Source of the DNA: Flammula alnicola
Taxonomy: Eukaryota; Basidiomycota; Agaricomycetes; Agaricales; Strophariaceae
Assembly: GCA_015499995.1 (NCBI GenBank)
Contig: JADNRV010000002.1
Span: 310,001-374,000, forward strand
Length of the DNA: 64,000 nucleotides
Direction: 5' to 3'
Part shown: positions 1-10,401 of the stretch, in pieces
How positions within the stretch are numbered: position 1 is the first letter of the stretch
How the letters are laid out: each line of letters opens with the position of its first letter
Notes under the pieces: generated by a model
Databases searched by the model: none
What the model was told of the DNA's origin: nothing
Seen by the model: the letters and a program-made list of their open reading frames with translations, nothing else
Translations under genes and position numbers: made by a program

Positions 1-1002
1 GATTCTTCTTTTGTGGACAACTCGCCCATCAAAGCTCCCACCACCGGCAAATTATTCCCCAAGCTATTTGAGGAAAATCTCGTTCCTATGGCTCTCTTCG
101 GGGTGAAAGGAGACCTAGGGCTGATGAACGTTGACTCTCAAGGTTTCCGTGAAGCAAGTCAGAAAGCTACCGATGGTGTACGACGAACACGAAGGGCACC
201 TACATCTAAAGTTGCAACCACTGTGTCGGAGGGTGTTAACACTGAAAGCTCAAGCCAGCGCTCAATCTCGAAACTACCATCGCAGTTAAACCATAGAAAT
301 GGCAAAGGCCCAAACAATCAAGTTTCAAGTAATCGTTCATCTGCCAAACGTGCGCTTTCAGATGAAGAGGTTGATAAAGTTAATCAACCTCCTCCTCCGA
401 GGGCCAAGTCTCCCCTCATTCCACCTTCTCCTCCACCAGCTGACAGTAACCCATCGTATAATCGACCGGGGAAAAACAAAGCGAAAGGGAAAGGAGACCC
501 CAGGAGCAGGAAGAAAGTGAAAGTCGATGGTAAAACAATCGACGACGATGACAGCGATGAACAACAATCACAAGCGAAGTTGAGGATAGTAGGTCGGAAC
601 GCCTTGCGATCGCATGCAGCCGCAGGGCTCAATGAAGATGACGTTACGTCTGACTCTGATCCCATATTGGGATATACACGTTTTGCTGCGCCTCGTGCAG
701 CCTCGCCGAACGACGCACAGCAAGAGGACGGCAGTGTCGAAATAGATCTACCAGACAAACTTCGAAGCGTGTTGGCATTGCAGTCCGCGGCCTCGAAAAT
801 GCAAGTTTCGGAAGAGGACCGGCTGGTGAAGGGTCTGCTATATGGGCGCCGAATCAATCACTACGACCCTAACAAAGGAGGAGAAATATGGGACGTTGGT
901 GAAGATGACCATATCGATCCAGACGAAGAACCTAGTAAATACACGGAGGGAGAGGATGACTGGGAAGGCGAGCCCGTGCCTTGGGAGGTGGGTGAACTGT
1001 GA
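1..1002 (+). CDS. Uncharacterised protein, C-terminal part (5' end outside the window)
   Basis: The frame is open from the first base, so the gene starts upstream and only the last ~333 codons are seen; no start codon is assigned. The product is low-complexity and probably disordered, with a Pro-rich stretch, a basic Lys/Arg segment resembling a nuclear signal (around nt 470-525) and an acidic Asp run just after it. The last ~80 residues look more structured and end in an acidic, Trp-containing tail (WEGEPVPWEVGEL). I do not recognise the family. A nuclear protein is an inference from composition only. Confidence 0.6.
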   Translation, partial: DSSFVDNSPIKAPTTGKLFPKLFEENLVPMALFGVKGDLGLMNVDSQGFREASQKATDGVRRTRRAPTSKVATTVSEGVNTESSSQRSISKLPSQLNHRNGKGPNNQVSSNRSSAKRALSDEEVDKVNQPPPPRAKSPLIPPSPPPADSNPSYNRPGKNKAKGKGDPRSRKKVKVDGKTIDDDDSDEQQSQAKLRIVGRNALRSHAAAGLNEDDVTSDSDPILGYTRFAAPRAASPNDAQQEDGSVEIDLPDKLRSVLALQSAASKMQVSEEDRLVKGLLYGRRINHYDPNKGGEIWDVGEDDHIDPDEEPSKYTEGEDDWEGEPVPWEVGEL

Positions 1003-1518
1003 CGGGTAGACTGAGAATGTATGTTCTTTAAACGTGTATATCATCCTGTATCCTTTAACCCTGAAAGTATCTGATGCCATCTACATGCTTTCGCGATAGT
1101 TTTGTGGCAGCGATGCTCTACCGCGGCCCTCTTAGCTGCAATCTGGTCAATTATCATCACCGACGCATCCCATCCCTTTCATCTTGAAACATAAAACAAG
1201 AGGCATTTCTCCAGCATCGCGTTCTGGTCCTGTCTAATCACAGAGCGATGATTGCGATTTGACATGGCAATGCGGTATCAAGCCATTAATGAATCGTTGC
1301 ACCCTCCACCGCAGCCTCGTTCCGGGGGCATGTTCGACCACCATCCGCACTCTTTCGCCTAATCCAGGCTTGCTCGTGTACATGACACCGATCGTATATC
1401 AGACGAGAAGACTGCAGCTTATGTGTCAAGAAACACCCATACACGACAAGAGGCGGCGTGTTTTCCGCGCAGTTGTCGAGCTTAAGAAGTCTCTAAAGGC
1501 CTCGAGAATCTCTTACCC
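1003..1518. other. Intergenic, 516 nt
   Basis: Contains the 3' end of the preceding gene and the presumed promoter/5' UTR of the F-box gene. An open frame at 1259-1624 overlaps the F-box start in another frame, is not family-like, and was rejected. No repeat or RNA gene seen. Confidence 0.4.
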
Positions 1519-3992
1519 ATGTCTCAAAGTTCTATCATCGACAACGCTCTCGACAGCCTTCGCCGCAGAACAAGCCTTCGTGATAGCCTCCGCATATTCC
1601 GTTCCTCCTCCAAAGATAGCATAAAATCCACAAAATCAGCCAAGAAGCGGCCTTCTTCGTCTTACCAACCCTACGCCGTCTACGAACAAACAATGTTCCC
1701 AATCATACTTAGGGATCCCGAAGCGACTACGAAGCTCCTCGAAGCTATCCTCGACTCTCCTAACGGAAGGCGCTCGTTGTCGAGACTCGCACGCACATGC
1801 CGTGCGTTCGCTGACCCCGCTCTGGACGTCTTGTGGAGAGAGTTGGACTCCATCATTCCGATTATTGGCCTATTCCCAGGCCATTTGTTGAAAAAGACGC
1901 GAAAGCCTGGTATGGGATTGGTGTGTAAACCTCTCTTTTTCGCTACTTTGGTCTAATAAAAAATTATCTTTCAGAGTAGGTTGCCTAAAGATGACGATTG
2001 GAAGGCCATCATCAAATACAGCGAGCGCATCCAACGCATTGCCTACGACGAGAGTGCCAACAACATTGCGCCATCTATTTTCTCCATTCTCGAAGAATGC
2101 CGCCCCACCACCTATATTCTTCCTCGCCTCCAAGAATTGACATGGAAAGTCGATACTCCTGCGGCGTTGGATCGCTGCGCGGTCTTCCTTAACCCAGAGC
2201 TTCAAACCCTCAATCTCGAGATTGGAAGCAAATTCCCAAAATCAATGATTTCCTCGCCGACATGGCCAGCCGAACGAAGCTGAAGGGATTTTCTTTCATC
2301 TCTCCGACTAGCTTGCCCGACGCATTCACTGAACTTCTCGCTGCCCAAGATGGCCTCGAGAAAGTCGTCCTCGTAGCTCCTGGGGCGCTCTCGCCCGGAG
2401 TTGGACGTTGGGTCGCTGCGTTGCCACACTTGAAGCACCTGCAACTTGATCTCACAGGAAGATCGCCTATCGCTGTTGAAGGATTTTTCGATGACATTCG
2501 TCCGCGATCAGGAGACTCTACTCCCAGTTCAATTGGGTCCAGAGACAGCGGCGTCTTCTCTGGTGAGGAACTCGATTTCACCGAAATTCGAAAGTCTGCT
2601 CTCCGACTCACAGGGGATTTACCCTCCAAAGGCTCCTTCACCAAATTGCGGAAACTTCAACTCACAGGCGAGGTTGCAAACATCGCCGTCTTCCTCAAGC
2701 ACCTCGACAGCATCCTCGTTCACCTTGAACTCGTTATTGAAGACCCGCCAGATAACGCAGATTGGCAAGATCTGTCAGAATTGATTTGCGATCGCTTCGC
2801 AGCATCCCTTCAGTCTCTCCGCATCACTGCGACGCCGTCGTCTAGATTCGCCGACCTAGTTCGTTCCACATCACGAGCAGAACCACCTACAGGCCGGCTT
2901 TCTTTGGAGAAATTTAGCGGGTTGTCGAGCCTCGCGCGGCTGGAGGTAGATCTCCCAGAATCTGTGGTATTCACGCCAGCAGATATTGAGACATTGGCGA
3001 AGGCCTGTCCCAAGCTTGAGATCTTGAAACTATGCGCGCTATCACGTTTTCCACCCCCGCACAGCCCGAAGTTGTCGCTCGAGTCGCTCGCTCCTCTGAT
3101 GGTCCATTGCAAACGCTTGCACACCCTCGCCGTCGTCTTCCATGCTACCTCAGGCAGTGAGAAGCTTTTGAAATCCCAGGAAGTGTCGTCACCATCCCTT
3201 CTCCGCCTTCACGTTGGCCATTCCTGGGCGAACGACCCTCTACAAATTTCGATCCTGCTCAGTCATCTCGCTCCCAGACTTGAGTTGCTGAAATGGTTCC
3301 AGGAAAAGAACAGGGTCGGATTCATCGAAACACACGCGAAGAACTGGCAGACGGTGTCTGAAACCCTCCCTCACCTTCAAGCCTTACGGTCAACGGAAAA
3401 ATCATTCATTGTGGCGCCGGCACCACCACAAGAAGTCATAATCGAGACTTCCGAAAAGGGTGTCGATGCCACAGTTTCGACGACAAGCCAGGGTGTCCTT
3501 GCTCAAGTCGAGCTGGTCGACGCGGAGGCCCAATTCTCTCCAGTGCTTGTAAGCGTTGAAATAGAGGCCACGACAGACCATTCCGAAATCTCTATCGACG
3601 CTACTACGCCAACAGAAGAAGTTGCTGTCTTAGCCCAACCAGAGACCGTCTCTACCGCAGTCTCCGCCATCGTCCATCCCGTTTTCCAAGATTCCTTTTC
3701 TTCGACTTCCAAGTCGGAGGGTTTGCCTATACATCGTCCTCTTCCTAGCGCACTTGTGCTCTCTTCTCTCATGAGCCTTCTTTCCTTCGCCTACCGATGC
3801 GCAACTATGCCGGTCTCCCTCACCTCCCGTATTCTGCACTTTGCCCTTTCCCGCCTCCAAAACATAACCCGGACAACCGAGACAAATTCGGCGCAGTCTC
3901 CTAATTCATCCACGAACGGTGAAGCACCTACCCACATTGCTCCCGAACCAACGGAGTCGATACCTCTGGAGACTCTTCAAGTCCGTCAATAA
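1519..3992 (+). CDS. F-box / leucine-rich-repeat-like protein with one apparent frameshift
   Basis: Exon 1 (1519-1920) encodes a basic N-terminus and an F-box-like segment, SRLARTCRAFADPALDVLWREL, typical of basidiomycete F-box proteins that bind Skp1 in SCF ubiquitin ligases (family knowledge). A 54-nt intron (1921-1974) precedes exon 2, which encodes degenerate leucine-rich repeats and then a Ser/Thr/Val-rich tail with a hydrophobic stretch near the end. Exon 2 changes frame at the AAA at 2230-2232: the upstream frame stops at 2281-2283 while the natural continuation (IPKINDFLADMASRTK) lies in the next frame. One extra A restores a continuous 806-codon reading, so a one-base deletion (sequence error or mutation) is likely. 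Substrate unknown. A start at ATG 2262 would give only the 576-aa C-terminal part, without the F-box. Confidence 0.7.
2230..2232 (+). other. Frame break in F-box gene (A run)
   Basis: Reading moves from the frame of 1975 to that of 2262 at an AAA triplet. No GT-AG intron of plausible length bridges the two frames. Adding one A joins two LRR-like segments smoothly. Confidence 0.65.
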
Positions 3993-4306
3993 TTATTCTG
4001 CCATTACGAACTCTTCGCTTACTTATTTTACGTACGTGTGCCTGTCTTGAAAATCAGATACCCACCCATGCGACTGCCTATGCATATGAATATGGTGATA
4101 CAATACATGCAATCCATTTTTTCTCTCAACCGGCGACGACCTTTAAGAATATTTTGCCATACCCAAGCAGTGAAGTGCAAACCGGGCCGGAAGTAAGTGT
4201 GGCCACGTGGGGAGAATTATTGCAAACAAAGCACAACACGAGCGCGACGCGTCACCGTGATTGGATTCGCAAGACGCAGAATTCATCTACTACTTGGAAC
4301 TATATT
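3993..4306. other. Intergenic, 314 nt
   Basis: Space between two same-strand genes, holding the F-box terminator region and the RPN5 promoter. No repeat, RNA gene or supported ORF seen. Confidence 0.4.
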
Positions 4307-6095
4307 ATGGCTGACAACAAAAAGCAAGAGAGGGACTTCACCAAGGAGGTCGATGTTCTGCTTCCAGAGGCAGAGACTATCATAAAGGTATTTACCTTGA
4401 ATTTAAATTGCGATCTCAGGTACTTACCTTCTACACTGCAAGTCTGGCAAACTTCAAGACGGTCTCGATAAACTCTTCACGCTCGAGAAACAGACTAGAA
4501 ATGTAGGCCTTTACAAACAACGATTTGTAAGATCCACTAACGACGTTTACAGGCTGCCGATCTTGCCTCGACGACTCGATTAGTGAAGGCCGCCGTCCAA
4601 CACTGTTACGATGCGAAAGATTATCCACTTCTAAATTCTACCGTAACTTTGCTCAGCAAGAAGCACGGACAACTGAAAGCAGCAGTTCAGGCCATTGTCG
4701 AACTTTCCATTACCTGGTTACCCGAAATCAAAGAGCAAGCCGGCCTCGAAAGATGGCTTGAACTTGTGGAAACACTGCGAGGTGTTACGGAGGGCAAGGT
4801 CGGTCTCAAATCCTCTTTCTCGTATACTTGGCATCATAAAATATCATCGTTCTAGATCTTCTTGGAAACCCCTCGAGCCCGAGTTACCCTGCTCCTTTCT
4901 CATTACCATGAGAGCCTTTCGCAGTCAGGGAAGGCCAAGGATCCCAAAGAATCGGTGCAGACCGCTTCGGAATTGCTGTCAGACCTACAAGTGGAAACAT
5001 ATTCGTCCATGGAACGCAGGGAAAAGACGGAATTCATCTTGGAACAAATGCGACTACTTATTGCTGTAGCTCGGCAGAAAGACGCAGAGGCTGAGAAGAA
5101 AGAAGGGAAGGAGTCTCTGGGTGGAGGGGAAGCGGAATGGGTCAAAGTTCGCGTCGGCGGTCGAAAGGTTAACGAAGAATTCTTAAAGGAGAAGGAAAAC
5201 GAGGTTTGTCATTATCCTTCATTCCAGACCGAGGGAAACTTAATTTTATATCTAGGATCTCAAACTCAAGTATTATGACTTGATGATCCAACATGCTCTC
5301 CACCACGATTCCTACCTCGATGTCGCAAAGTACTACTACAAAGTGTGGGAGACCCCTTCCATTAAAGAGGACGTTAATGATAAAGGCAAAGCGGTATGTA
5401 CTCTGATCCGTTGATGGTTTCAAATTGTCCAACAAAATCTCCGCAGGCTCTTGAACACATCGTCTACTATATCGTCCTTGCACCGCATAACAATGAACAA
5501 TCAGATATGCTCCACCATCTTTACGCCGACCCAGCCTTGGTCAAATTAGAACTCCACTAGTACGCGCCTTCCATATTGATGTCGACAGGATGCTAACCTT
5601 TGTTCAGTAACCTCGTAAAATGTTTCGTGACAACAGAACTCATGAGGTGGCCAGGCATAGAAGCCATCTATGGAGAATTTTTGCAGAAAACGCCTGTGTT
5701 CAGTTCCGAAAAACGATGGGAAGACCTTCACACTCGGGTCATTGAACACGTACGTCAATGTCTATGCACACAAATGTCCATATTTAATCATTTCTTGACA
5801 GAACATTCGCGTCGTTGCCCAATATTACACGCGCATCACATTGACGCGTCTCACCTCATTGCTGGATCTTACGCCAAAGCAAACGGAACAAACACTCGCA
5901 AGGCTCGTTGTCTCGGGAACAATATGGGCCAAGGTCGACCGACCTGCTGGTGTTGTGAACTTCCGAAGCAAGAGGAACGCCGAGGACGTCATGAACGATT
6001 GGAGTTCTGATATGCAGAAGTTGCTCGGGCTTGTAGAGAAGACTTGGATGGGAATGAACGCTGCACAGGCGGCTCAATCGCGTGTAAAATCTTGA
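4307..6095 (+). CDS. RPN5: 26S proteasome regulatory subunit Rpn5 (PSMD12)
   Basis: Eight exons: 4307-4387, 4443-4502, 4553-4798, 4856-5203, 5256-5393, 5447-5559, 5608-5749, 5802-6095. All introns are GT-AG and 49-56 nt long, and the joined frame gives 473 aa, close to the ~450 aa usual for Rpn5. The N-terminal half is an alpha-helical solenoid; the C-terminal ~150 residues form the PCI region (ITLTRLTSLLDLTPKQTEQTL is the winged-helix core), ending in the helical tail WSSDMQKLLGLVEKTW. Rpn5 is a scaffold of the 19S lid that holds the deubiquitinase module (family knowledge). The related COP9 signalosome subunit 4 is the main alternative, but length, N-terminus and tail fit Rpn5 better. The frame is undamaged, unlike both flanking genes. 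Confidence 0.93.
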
Positions 6096-6236
6096 AGTTC
6101 GCCTCTCTTTGTACTATATTTGCATTTTAATCTCATTCAACCCTAAAACACCTTTGTACCTCCATCCTCTCGACTGAAGACACGAACGTTTGGGTAAAAA
6201 ATATTAATTGAAGATAGGTATGCAAAAGGACTATAG

Positions 6237-7161
6237 TCATAGGGCTTTTACGCCCATGAAGTCGGCAGTCTTGTGAAGTGGTTTTGGACCACTTTTTACT
6301 GTCTCTGCGACTGCTGGCTGTGTCGGCGGTATTGTCGGCGTCGGCGTCGGTGCCAGAGAAGCCATGTAATTTGGTTTGGTACCGTTCTGCCATAACCTGA
6401 CATATGTCTCCCCCTTCGACCATTGGTCCGCACCATGATTTTTTCAATAATTGCTTTCCACCGTTTTCGAGCAGCAAGGGCGCCTTCGTCCAATTCCGCC
6501 TGCCGTTCCCATGTAGAAACGCTTTTCTTGAACATTTCATGGTCCTCTCGATTTCGCTGGGCCCGAAAGTTGAACCAAGTGCCTCGGCTTCCATGGCGGC
6601 GAAGGTAGTGGCAATATGATGTTCTGAGCGGAGGGCACGGAATTGAGCGACCGCTCGAGAATAGGCTTCGCTCAGAGTCACCGAGTGATACTGGTATAAG
6701 TTGAGGGCATACTGAATTGCACTGAAGATATCCCTTAAGTAAACAACGACAGGTTGATGAGTAGAAGTATGACTCTTACTCTTCTGAGGTAGGATTGCGT
6801 CCTCGCTGCCTCAGCCTAGTCCATTGCGTTCCGGCGATGGGTCCGGGTTTTCTATGCTATCGGTTTCCACCAGAGTCCTCGGTCGGAACGCCTCAAACGG
6901 ATGGTCAGTAAAGAACTGACGGCGAATGTCATCCTCCAAGTAATAAATGGGCAATGGGCGTGTAGAATGCTCGTGGAGCTTCTTCTGTTTTCTGTCGGGC
7001 TTCCTGTCATATGCGGTGCGCGGCGGGGGTGCTTTGGGTGGGAGTGTGAGGGGAGGATACTCGAGGACGGCTTGATACCAGACGGGTTCTTTTTGCAAGT
7101 AGTTTGCCCGTAGCAGTCTGGCGGCTTGCTGGTGCACTTGGGAAGCGATCCTCCGCACCAT
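6237..7161 (-). CDS. RSM25: Mitochondrial small ribosomal subunit protein mS23 (Rsm25), frame broken three times
   Basis: The N-terminal exon (7161-6780) reads MVRRIASQVHQQAARLLRAN, then the family-type segments EPVWYQAVLEYPPL and PIYYLEDDIRRQFFTDHPFEAFRPRTLVE. A 46-nt intron (6734-6779) follows; exon 2 carries YSRAVAQFRALRSEH, FGPSEIER, DEGALAARKRWKAI and YVRLWQNGTKPNYMASLAP, ending at the stop 6237-6239. These segments lie in different frames. The changes fall at T runs on the + strand: 6848-6851, 6535-6537 and 6439-6444. Adding one base at each yields one continuous 293-aa protein with every expected mS23 segment. mS23 is a mitoribosomal small-subunit protein (family knowledge). As the gene is normally single-copy and needed for respiration, sequence error is likelier than loss. 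The start was chosen at the first ATG before the conserved N-terminus. Confidence 0.85.
6439..6851 (-). other. Three homopolymer frame breaks in mS23
   Basis: At 6848-6851 (TTTT), 6535-6537 (TTT) and 6439-6444 (TTTTTT) the conserved reading shifts by one missing base each time. All are undercounts of A on the coding strand. Correcting them makes both exons and the intron phase consistent (383 + 499 nt = 294 codons). Confidence 0.75.
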
Positions 7162-7521
7162 TTTATCACTGCAGGAGAAAGGCGCCAACTTGCTTGCAGT
7201 CGCGCCAGAAATTTCGGCCGTCCTCCAATCCAAGCAACAACAAACAACCTCAAGTCAGGGTCAACGACTTGTTCCAACAACCGCGTCCATCCAGATTGCA
7301 AAGGTGATGCAATTATGCTCCATCGAGAATTTATTCCAGCCTATTTTATTTTTTCTAACAAGGCCCAAGATTAATATTTCAGAGACGCATAAATGTGTCA
7401 CGGTCGTGTTATAGAAGGAGCGGGGATGAGGACATGTCCTCTGGCAAGTTATTAACGCGATGTCGAAATACTATACTTTTATATGGAGTAGGGGGTTCTG
7501 AATCGGCGGTGTGTTCCACGC
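7162..7521. other. Intergenic, 360 nt
   Basis: Upstream region of mS23 and 3' flank of the rvt-like gene, AT-rich around 7320-7480. No gene, repeat or RNA structure supported. Confidence 0.4.
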
Positions 7522-9647
7522 TCACTGATCCAACTTCATCCTCGACGTCCTAAACAGCTGCACCATCCCCACTGGGATCAACTTCGGATCCACCGGCTCC
7601 AACCCCCCAAACTGCCTCACGATTTCTTCGCCATACATACTCACCACCCACTGCTCATACCAGTCCATCGACTCCCACCTCTTCGACCACCGCGACTGCC
7701 TGTGCATCGCCTCCTGAACCTTGGGCACGAGCACCACCCGGCGTGGCTGCGGCGACTGCAGCATACTGCGGTAGGAGTTGCCCCAGCTGGAGAGGTACGA
7801 CTCGCGCAGAGCCGCGTACTCCTCGAAGGACATGAATTCTTCCTCTTTTGAGGCCTGGCGAGCCTTCGAGGACCGTCGGCGGTCTTGTTCAAGCTCCCAG
7901 TTCTCCTTTAGCTTCTTGTAAGCCTTACGGTCGTTCGCCACGCGTCCGATGAACTTTTGCTCCGCCATTGATTTTTCCTCGACAAAGACTTCGTCTGTGT
8001 TTGTTGCATCCCAGCCGGCGCTCGAGTCGGACTCGCTCTCAAAGCCGTCAACTTCGGTACTTCTGTGCTGGCCTCGTTTTTCAGCTTCTCGAACGACGCC
8101 AAGGGCTTGTTCCGCCTTTCCAGCACAAAGAGTTCGAGCATCGTGTTTCGCAGCTCGAGGCCGCCACTTCGGATGGGCAGATAGAAGTATCCCTCTGGCA
8201 GATCCGTGATTCCGAAGCGTTCCTTGAGCGTCTTCCTCAGATGTCCAACCGCGCCTGCCTCCGTGCGCCTTTTTCGTCGAATCCGCCGGGAACAGCTCCC
8301 GCTGGATTCGGCCAAGCGTATCGATCATATCGTTGATATGCTCCCTTCCGAAGCAATTCGCTGGGATCCCGCCAAAGTTTCTAAAGAAGAAAGCCATTAC
8401 TTGTTATACGCGTTGACCCAGCCAAAGACAGACCTAGTGCTCGCAAGCTGGCGTCGCATCTCCTTGATATGCTCGTCCACCTCCATCTGGTCGAACACGA
8501 ACCGCGAGGACTCTATATCGAAACGGAGGAACCCCCAACGGATTTCGCCCGACGGCAGCCTCTGCAAGAGTTCGGCAGACGGAGGTCCGACATACACCGA
8601 CCCTGTCTTCTTCTCGTTGAACTGAGCCCAACGAGGCCTGCGTACTTGCTCATCTCCGCCCATCCATCCGCGACTTTGTGCGCGTCCGCATCCCACAACC
8701 ACAAGTCGTTGTGCATTCTGTAGAGGAACAGCCCTTGCGCGCGCTGATTGACCGCGAAATCCATGATGAAGATGACAGCTTCGCCGCAGACCACGCTGAG
8801 CGCGTAGCTGATCGGCGTCCCGCGTTTGCGCAGGCGCGTTTCTGTGTCTTCTGGGAAGCGCAAAGGGGTCCTAAGGAATTCATTGTGGAACGCAATCCAG
8901 ACCTTTGACTGCCGAGGAACTCAAGGACGGTGAGGATGGATGTATGCGGCAGTGAAGGCCGAACCACTCCAGGTCGGAGCACACCGTCGCGTGGGTACCA
9001 CGCACCGCCGTGTTCAGGTGGCACTCTGTTGTCATGATGTGCAGCAGCTTCTGCTTGACCGCCGCCGGCCCTGTCGCGTTGCCGTACGCCTGGGGCCGAG
9101 CTGCTTTTCCTGGAGCTGCGTTAGGAGAAGTTTGTGCGCTGGGTAGCGTTGCGCGTGACTCCGATGGAGAGAGCGCCTTTATCACCGCCAAGCTGGCCCA
9201 TGTAACGTTCCTTGGATTTGGAGGGAATGGGTGAGGAGCGGATCCAGGCTTTGCTGTCGAAGATACGGAGCAGCGCTTTTTTGAGCTTGACTTGCCACGC
9301 GACGCCGATGTGATGGAGGCAGAAGCGCATCAATGATTTCGGGTCGGTGAATGCCCTATGTAATAGGAATAACCAGTCGCAAATGTCACTTACAAAGGGA
9401 TAGATAGGAGAGACTTGCCTGTATTTTCCATTCAAATGACGCCGGAACTCGATGAGAATTCCTCCCTTTGACCACGTCCAGCTCTCGATGCTCGCCATAC
9501 GCATGCCCAACACACTTGCGACCTCGTCCAGCACCGTCGGGTTCTCCAGGAACGCTTTCAGCGTCGCCCTCTTCTCCTCGTCCATCAAGCCCGACGCGAG
9601 GAGACCCCGGATTGCGTTTTTCACATCGTTCGTCCCAATGGTCTTAC
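7522..9647 (-). pseudogene. rvt-type cellular reverse transcriptase-related gene, 3' part
   Basis: Together with the part at 18785-19495 this forms one gene split by the retrotransposon. It matches the rvt class of single-copy RT-related cellular genes of fungi and other eukaryotes (Gladyshev and Arkhipova). Visible pieces: GKYRAFTD; AVKQKLLHIMTTECHLNTAV; motif A SDLEWFG-PSLPHTSILTVLEFLG; motif B RGTPISYALSVVCGEAVIFI; motif C LYRMHNDLWLWDAD; then a long C-terminal domain ending KLIPVGMVQLFRTSRMKLDQ. A 63-nt GC-AG intron (9356-9418, donor AG|GCAAGT) splits GKYR from AFTD. At least seven one-base frame changes occur, near 9175, 8958, 8912, 8620, 8398, 8255 and 8057. Motif C has Asn (codon 8708-8710) where RTs carry the first Asp of xDD. 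No intact protein can be made from this locus as read. Confidence 0.75.
9356..9418 (-). other. GC-AG intron in the rvt-like gene
   Basis: On the minus strand the exon ends GGAAAATACAG and is followed by GCAAGT...ACATAG; joining gives the conserved GKYRAFTD. GCAAGT after AG is the standard form of non-canonical GC donors. Confidence 0.7.
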
Positions 9648-10188
9648 TGTTGAAAACCGCGTGTAATTATTTAAGTACGGATGAATGTATACGAGAGTTA
9701 TAAGTATAAATCGAGTATCAACGTTTGTAATCGAGAAAAGTACCTTAGCGCCTTAAGTAAGCTTACGATCACAGGAAGCCCAGTTGATCGGTTAACGAGA
9801 GGAAGCCCAAACGTTAGTAAGCTTACACCTTAAGCGTAGAGTAGTCTTCGAGACTTATGTTCACACAATTTATTGGGGTAAAGAATAGATGAGATTTCAT
9901 GTATTTCTAGGGGCTCTTTATATACATTCAGCATGGATGTCTACTAGAAGGGTAATGAATATTCTACTTAATTCCGTTACATTCTACCTTCCTCTACATA
10001 CTTCAAGTCCTTTCATATGACTTATGCGTCTATCGTACAGCCACGAGATCTTATCTCACGGTTGACTGTGCGTCTAGATGCTTACGTCAAACACTCACAC
10101 GAGTCCGTATGCGAGACTACTCAGAGTGCGTGCGTATGTTAAGATCACAGAAGGACTTTATTTAGATAATATGTATGGTACCATAACA
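9648..10188 (-). repeat. LTR (3' LTR of the minus-strand element)
   Basis: 541 bp, TGTTGAAAACC...GGTACCATAACA. I found no mismatch to 18244-18784 on reading both through. Two AGTAAGCTTAC copies lie inside it, at the starts of its second and third hundred bases. Confidence 0.95.
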
Positions 10189-10202
10189 TCAGCCCCCCAG
10201 TC
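10189..10202 (-). other. Polypurine tract
   Basis: On the minus strand GACTGGGGGGCTGA lies directly before the 3' LTR, where the plus-strand primer of LTR retrotransposons is expected. Confidence 0.65.
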
Positions 10203-10401
10203 TCGGTATACGGATGAAGTAATATACGGATGAAGTAAGAATTTGTAAGGAGTTTTTATGTAGTATAGTGAGGGAAAGGCAAACTAAGGAAGATATTTAA
10301 GAGGAACTCGAGGCAATGGTAAGAAAGTAAGACTGGAGAAGTATAGAGAAAGAGAGATTTCTAGAACATTTATGAAAAGATGGAATGTATACTTATAAGC
10401 T

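Noticed and set aside
1259..1624. 121-aa ORF upstream of the F-box gene
   Set aside because: Overlaps the F-box coding start in another frame and has no family-like pattern.
6133..6681. 182-aa minus-strand ORF as a separate gene
   Set aside because: Only its first part matches mS23; the rest is mS23 read in the wrong frame after homopolymer losses.
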